From CAYRIY01 sp964424335 (GTDB taxonomy: Bacteria; Bacillota; Limnochordia; DTU080; RSA5), in contig CAYRIY010000029.1 in assembly GCA_964424335.1 (NCBI GenBank), positions 1-35,448 of the forward strand: a stretch of 35,448 nucleotides of DNA, in the 5' to 3' direction. Below, in pieces: positions 33,097-35,448 of this stretch. The position numbers were made by a program, and so were the translations under genes. Every line of letters starts with the position of its first letter. Positions within the stretch are counted from its first letter, which is position 1. The notes under the pieces were generated by a model. The model was given only the letters and a program-made list of their open reading frames with translations, ran no database searches and was not told the DNA's origin.

Positions 33097-34248
33097 ATGA
33101 GCGACCAGTTTCAGCAAGTCCGAAGGATGCTCGGTCCGGGGCGGGAGATTGTATTAGAGCCGAGTTCGCCCATTTACCGAGGTCCCTACACGAGCCAGGT
33201 TATTGGCGTATCGGATGACGGTGTCCGCATTCGCGTGCCCCTTGATCGAGGCAGGATCGTGCTCCTACCGGTTGGGACAAGGGTCGGTGTCGTCGTTCGT
33301 GGAGATGGTGGATCCACGCGGGCTGACGCGGTGATTGTGGACCGCACCGGGGGACGTGACCGTTCCCTATTGCTCTCTGCTGCCCCGCGGGAAGATGTGC
33401 GACCTAAGGAAGAACGGGTGACCGGATGCCCTATCGTTGCAGTAAGCAGCGGTAAGGGCGGTGTCGGAAAGACTACGCTGGTGGCGAACCTTGCGATCGC
33501 CTTGAGTCGACTTGGCAAAAGGACGTGCATCATTGACGGAGATCTGGGCACCGCCAACGTCGACGTACTCCTCAATCTATCTCCCCCTTTCAACCTTGCT
33601 CATGTAATACATGGCGAACGCCATATGCTTGAGATTCTCGTAGAAGGTCCCGAAGGCGTGATCGTGCTGCCGGGAGGGTCTGGGTTCCAGGATCTTACCA
33701 CACTTGATCGCACCAGTTTCGAAGCTTTGATGGACCAATTCCTCGAGCTGGAAGCCTATTCGGATTACATTCTGATCGACACGGGCAGCGGACTTTCGCC
33801 AAGCGTGACAAATTTCGTGTTGGCGGCTGGAGAGGGTCTGTTGATCACCACTCCTGAACCGCATGCCGTGATGGATTGTTACGCCTTGATCAAAGTGCTG
33901 GCCTCGCAAGGTTTCGAGGGGAAACTTGGACTTGTAATCAATCGAGTCGAGAGCGAGTCGGAAGGCCGGGAAGTCGGCCGTAAGATGATGTTCGCGAGCG
34001 AGCGGTTTCTCGGTATGGAGTTGGAAGTCGTCGGGTGCATTCCGGATGACCCCGCTGTGCCTCGATCCGTGCGAAGGCAGATTCCGGTGATCATTGACGA
34101 TCCGAGGTCTCGTGCGGGTGAGCAATTCGTCCGCATCGCCGAGCGACTGATCGGTGTCGAAGCGGAGGAGACGCATAGGTCGCCCGCGGGGTTCGGTTTC
34201 TTAGAGAGGATGCGACGCCTCTTCCCGTTGGGGAAGACGGGAGCTTAA
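33097..34248 (+). CDS. FlhG/MinD-type ATPase with N-terminal YcgR/PilZN-like domain
   Basis: A 383-residue putative two-domain protein. Residues 3-9 (DQFQQVR) resemble the DQAxxLR motif with which FlhG activates FlhF. Residues about 12-100 (PGREIVLEPSSPIYRGPYTSQVIGVSDDGVRIRVPLDRGRIVLLPVG, then a strand ending RSLLLSAAP) resemble the N-terminal domain of YcgR/YpfA flagellar brakes; the C-terminal PilZ domain itself is absent. Residues about 112-383 are an FlhG-type ATPase: P-loop SSGKGGVGKTTLVANLAIALS, IIDGDLGTANVDVLLNL, ILIDTGSGLSPSVTNFVLAAGEGLLITTPEPHAVMDCYALIK. It may control flagellar number or place, linked to chromosome position by gene location. GGAGG lies upstream of ATG 33097, 51 bp after parB. 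A strong terminator follows. The domain reading is by eye. Confidence 0.8.
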   Translation: MSDQFQQVRRMLGPGREIVLEPSSPIYRGPYTSQVIGVSDDGVRIRVPLDRGRIVLLPVGTRVGVVVRGDGGSTRADAVIVDRTGGRDRSLLLSAAPREDVRPKEERVTGCPIVAVSSGKGGVGKTTLVANLAIALSRLGKRTCIIDGDLGTANVDVLLNLSPPFNLAHVIHGERHMLEILVEGPEGVIVLPGGSGFQDLTTLDRTSFEALMDQFLELEAYSDYILIDTGSGLSPSVTNFVLAAGEGLLITTPEPHAVMDCYALIKVLASQGFEGKLGLVINRVESESEGREVGRKMMFASERFLGMELEVVGCIPDDPAVPRSVRRQIPVIIDDPRSRAGEQFVRIAERLIGVEAEETHRSPAGFGFLERMRRLFPLGKTGA

Positions 34249-34334
34249 GTTGGCAAGTGATCGGAGTCTATTTGAGGGTTTACGTCGGCGTTAGCCTTTG
34301 AACTGTCATTTTGTATCTTTCGCTATATGTACGG

Positions 34335-34360
34335 CCCGGGCATGGGTTGCCCGGGTTTTT
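34335..34360 (+). terminator. Intrinsic terminator of the noc-par-flhG-like operon
   Basis: CCCGGGCA (34335-34342), a 5-base loop and TGCCCGGG (34348-34355), followed directly by TTTTT. It is a perfect 8-bp GC stem, 87 bases after the last gene. Confidence 0.92.
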
Positions 34361-34367
34361 GCGTTAT

Positions 34368-34424
34368 AGTTGGCCATTGTCGCTAGAGTTGGCCTTTGCC
34401 ATTAGGGTTGGTCTTTGCCATTAG
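34368..34424. repeat. Three tandem 19-bp repeats plus a partial fourth
   Basis: Units are agttggccattgtcgctag (34368-34386), agttggcctttgccattag (34387-34405) and ggttggtctttgccattag (34406-34424), with a loose fourth GTTGGTCTTTG at 34442-34452. They begin right after the terminator. Function unknown; they may be a minisatellite or protein-binding array. Confidence 0.6.
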
Positions 34425-34553
34425 AGCACGCTGTTGTTATTGTTGGTCTTTGTGCTGTCCAAGGTGGGGATCTGGTTCGTGACGATCTGGATGAAGTGTT
34501 TGTTTTAGTGCCGTGTGAATGCGGAGTTATTGGTTTGGGTTGTGGCCGGGGGA

Positions 34554-34569
34554 TGTTCCACGTGGAACA
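34554..34569. promoter_or_regulatory. parS site 1
   Basis: TGTTCCACGTGGAACA, a perfect 16-bp palindrome (extended to 18 with A and T). It matches the Bacillus parS consensus TGTTNCACGTGAAACA except for one G that makes it fully symmetric. It is expected to load ParB (encoded 1.5 kb upstream). Confidence 0.92.
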
Positions 34570-34692
34570 TTACGTTGATTCGGGGATAACGTGCTCATAT
34601 TGAGAGATTGGCGGGTACCAGGCATGCCGGGGGTCTAGGGGGTTCGTTGGGAGACTGACAACCAAGCACCTCCGCAATGAATAGCTCAATTG

Positions 34693-34720
34693 TTGACAGT
34701 TGCACAGTGACGCGTAGAAT
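34693..34720 (+). promoter_or_regulatory. Candidate promoter in the parS region
   Basis: TTGACA (34693-34698), a 16-base spacer, and TAGAAT (34715-34720). A 30-codon frame (34730-34822) follows, but it lacks a clear ribosome site. It could drive a small RNA or be a chance match. Confidence 0.4.
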
Positions 34721-34873
34721 TTGATCACAATGATGGTGGTCTGTTGGTGGTCCGTCATGCCTATCAGCAGTGAAGTAGAATTGCTGCGAGTTCGAGTGCG
34801 GTTATTGGCTATCATGCAATAGGGATTGGCGCCGGCGGAGCGGTCCGGCTGATAATCTTCCGATGGCCGTGAA

Positions 34874-34889
34874 GGTTCCACGTGGAACA
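34874..34889. promoter_or_regulatory. parS site 2
   Basis: GGTTCCACGTGGAACA. It matches site 1 at 15 of 16 bases (first base differs). It is 320 bp downstream of site 1. Confidence 0.85.
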
Positions 34890-35175
34890 ATGATTGGGTC
34901 GATGTGATTAGCATTCTTCGGCGATACCTATCCCGTTGGGGAGCTTGTTTGTGGGCTGATTGGACGTTGAAGTCCCTCAAAGGTATATCATGAAAGCATT
35001 GTGTGAGAATGAGATGGCGGTCTGCTTGAGCGACTTGTGTCAGGTTGCTGATTGAATATGGCGCCGCTGAGCGTTCGAGAATTGGGCGCCACGGGAGTCG
35101 GCGGGAGATGGTGGACTGTTGCCGTCCCCAAAAGGAGCAAGTTTGTCTGACGATGTTCAAAGACGCGCATCGGAA

Positions 35176-35191
35176 TGTTCCACGTGGAACA
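35176..35191. promoter_or_regulatory. parS site 3
   Basis: TGTTCCACGTGGAACA, identical to site 1, located 302 bp after site 2. The three sites form a cluster. Confidence 0.92.
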
Positions 35192-35448
35192 CCGGCTTGT
35201 TATTCGAGTACCCCGGGGGGAGGTTGATACCGGGAGTGTCCGCCCCGGGCGAGGTGCGATCTGAAGAGCATCACGTATGCGATCTTTGAACTGGGGGAAG
35301 GTGGTGCGCCGATTCGAAATGGGCCGAGATTGACTTGGCTTCATACTTCCACGGAACAGCCAAACGCCCCTGTTCTGCCCTTCTCTCTGACTGCAATAGG
35401 ATGGTCAGTTGCATATCAGACTTCGTTGGAGAGTATCCAACCTGCACG

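Larger units (their letters stand above)
34249..35448. other. 1.2-kb gene-poor parS region
   Basis: No convincing gene is seen in the right-hand 1.2 kb. It holds a terminator, a 19-bp tandem repeat, three parS sites and one promoter-like element. The plus strand is rich in G and T. A minus-strand frame at 34570-35160 crosses a parS site and has no recognisable domain, so it is treated as non-coding. The last 200 bases show nothing assignable. Confidence 0.6.

Noticed and set aside
34570..35160. 196-codon minus-strand reading frame in the parS region
   Set aside because: It spans a parS palindrome, has no recognisable domain, is rich in Arg, Ser and Pro, and has no ribosome site; it is likely chance in skewed DNA.

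Overview
The window is the chromosomal replication-origin region of a spore-forming Firmicute, most likely in or near Bacillales, joined on its left to an accessory sugar-utilisation locus. Evidence for Bacillales: the order gyrA-gyrB-recF-S4-dnaN-dnaA | rpmH-rnpA-yidD-yidC-jag-mnmE-mnmG-rsmG-noc-parA-parB, a genuine Noc paralogue beside ParB, a CotF-like spore coat protein, and Noc and ParB binding sites of the Bacillus type. GC content is moderately high, and GTG and TTG starts are frequent. The exact genus cannot be read from the sequence.

Region 1 (1-11,039) is an accessory locus for sugars, probably pentoses. It holds two sugar-type ABC substrate-binding proteins, an AraC and an IclR regulator, an SMP-30/gluconolactonase-like protein, an aldose-epimerase-like protein, a GH51 alpha-L-arabinofuranosidase and two FAD-dependent oxidoreductases. 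No permease or ATPase is visible; those of the first transporter may lie beyond the left edge. The minus-strand run binding protein - FAD oxidoreductase - arabinofuranosidase - amino-acid-oxidase-like gene looks like one operon with an IclR-type operator upstream. A short decayed piece of a third binding-protein gene lies between the AraC and SMP-30 genes.

Region 2 (11,090-23,000) is the left replichore arm, all on the minus strand and leading away from the origin: dnaA, dnaN, S4-domain gene, recF, gyrB, two small genes (one CotF-like), gyrA and tRNA-Ala(TGC). GyrA is interrupted by a 521-residue intein that carries an HNH endonuclease and about twelve tandem DP-type helical repeats, inserted 12 residues before the catalytic tyrosine. 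A strong promoter upstream of gyrB is followed by an intrinsic terminator in the leader, so gyrB may be attenuated or a small RNA may be made there.

Region 3 (about 21,115-21,538 and 22,940-23,510) is a bipartite oriC, with DnaA boxes upstream of dnaA and a possible unwinding segment between dnaA and dnaN.

Region 4 (23,842-34,360) is the right arm, all on the plus strand. It covers ribosome and RNA processing (rpmH, rnpA), membrane insertion (yidD, yidC, jag), tRNA and rRNA modification (mnmE, mnmG, rsmG) and chromosome organisation (noc, parA, parB). It ends with an unusual FlhG/MinD-type ATPase whose N-terminus resembles the YcgR/PilZN domain, preceded by a DQxxxVR motif. A perfect Noc-binding palindrome lies inside noc. 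The last 1.2 kb has no convincing gene but holds three parS palindromes about 300 bp apart, a 19-bp tandem repeat and a candidate promoter; it looks like a centromere-like ParB loading zone.
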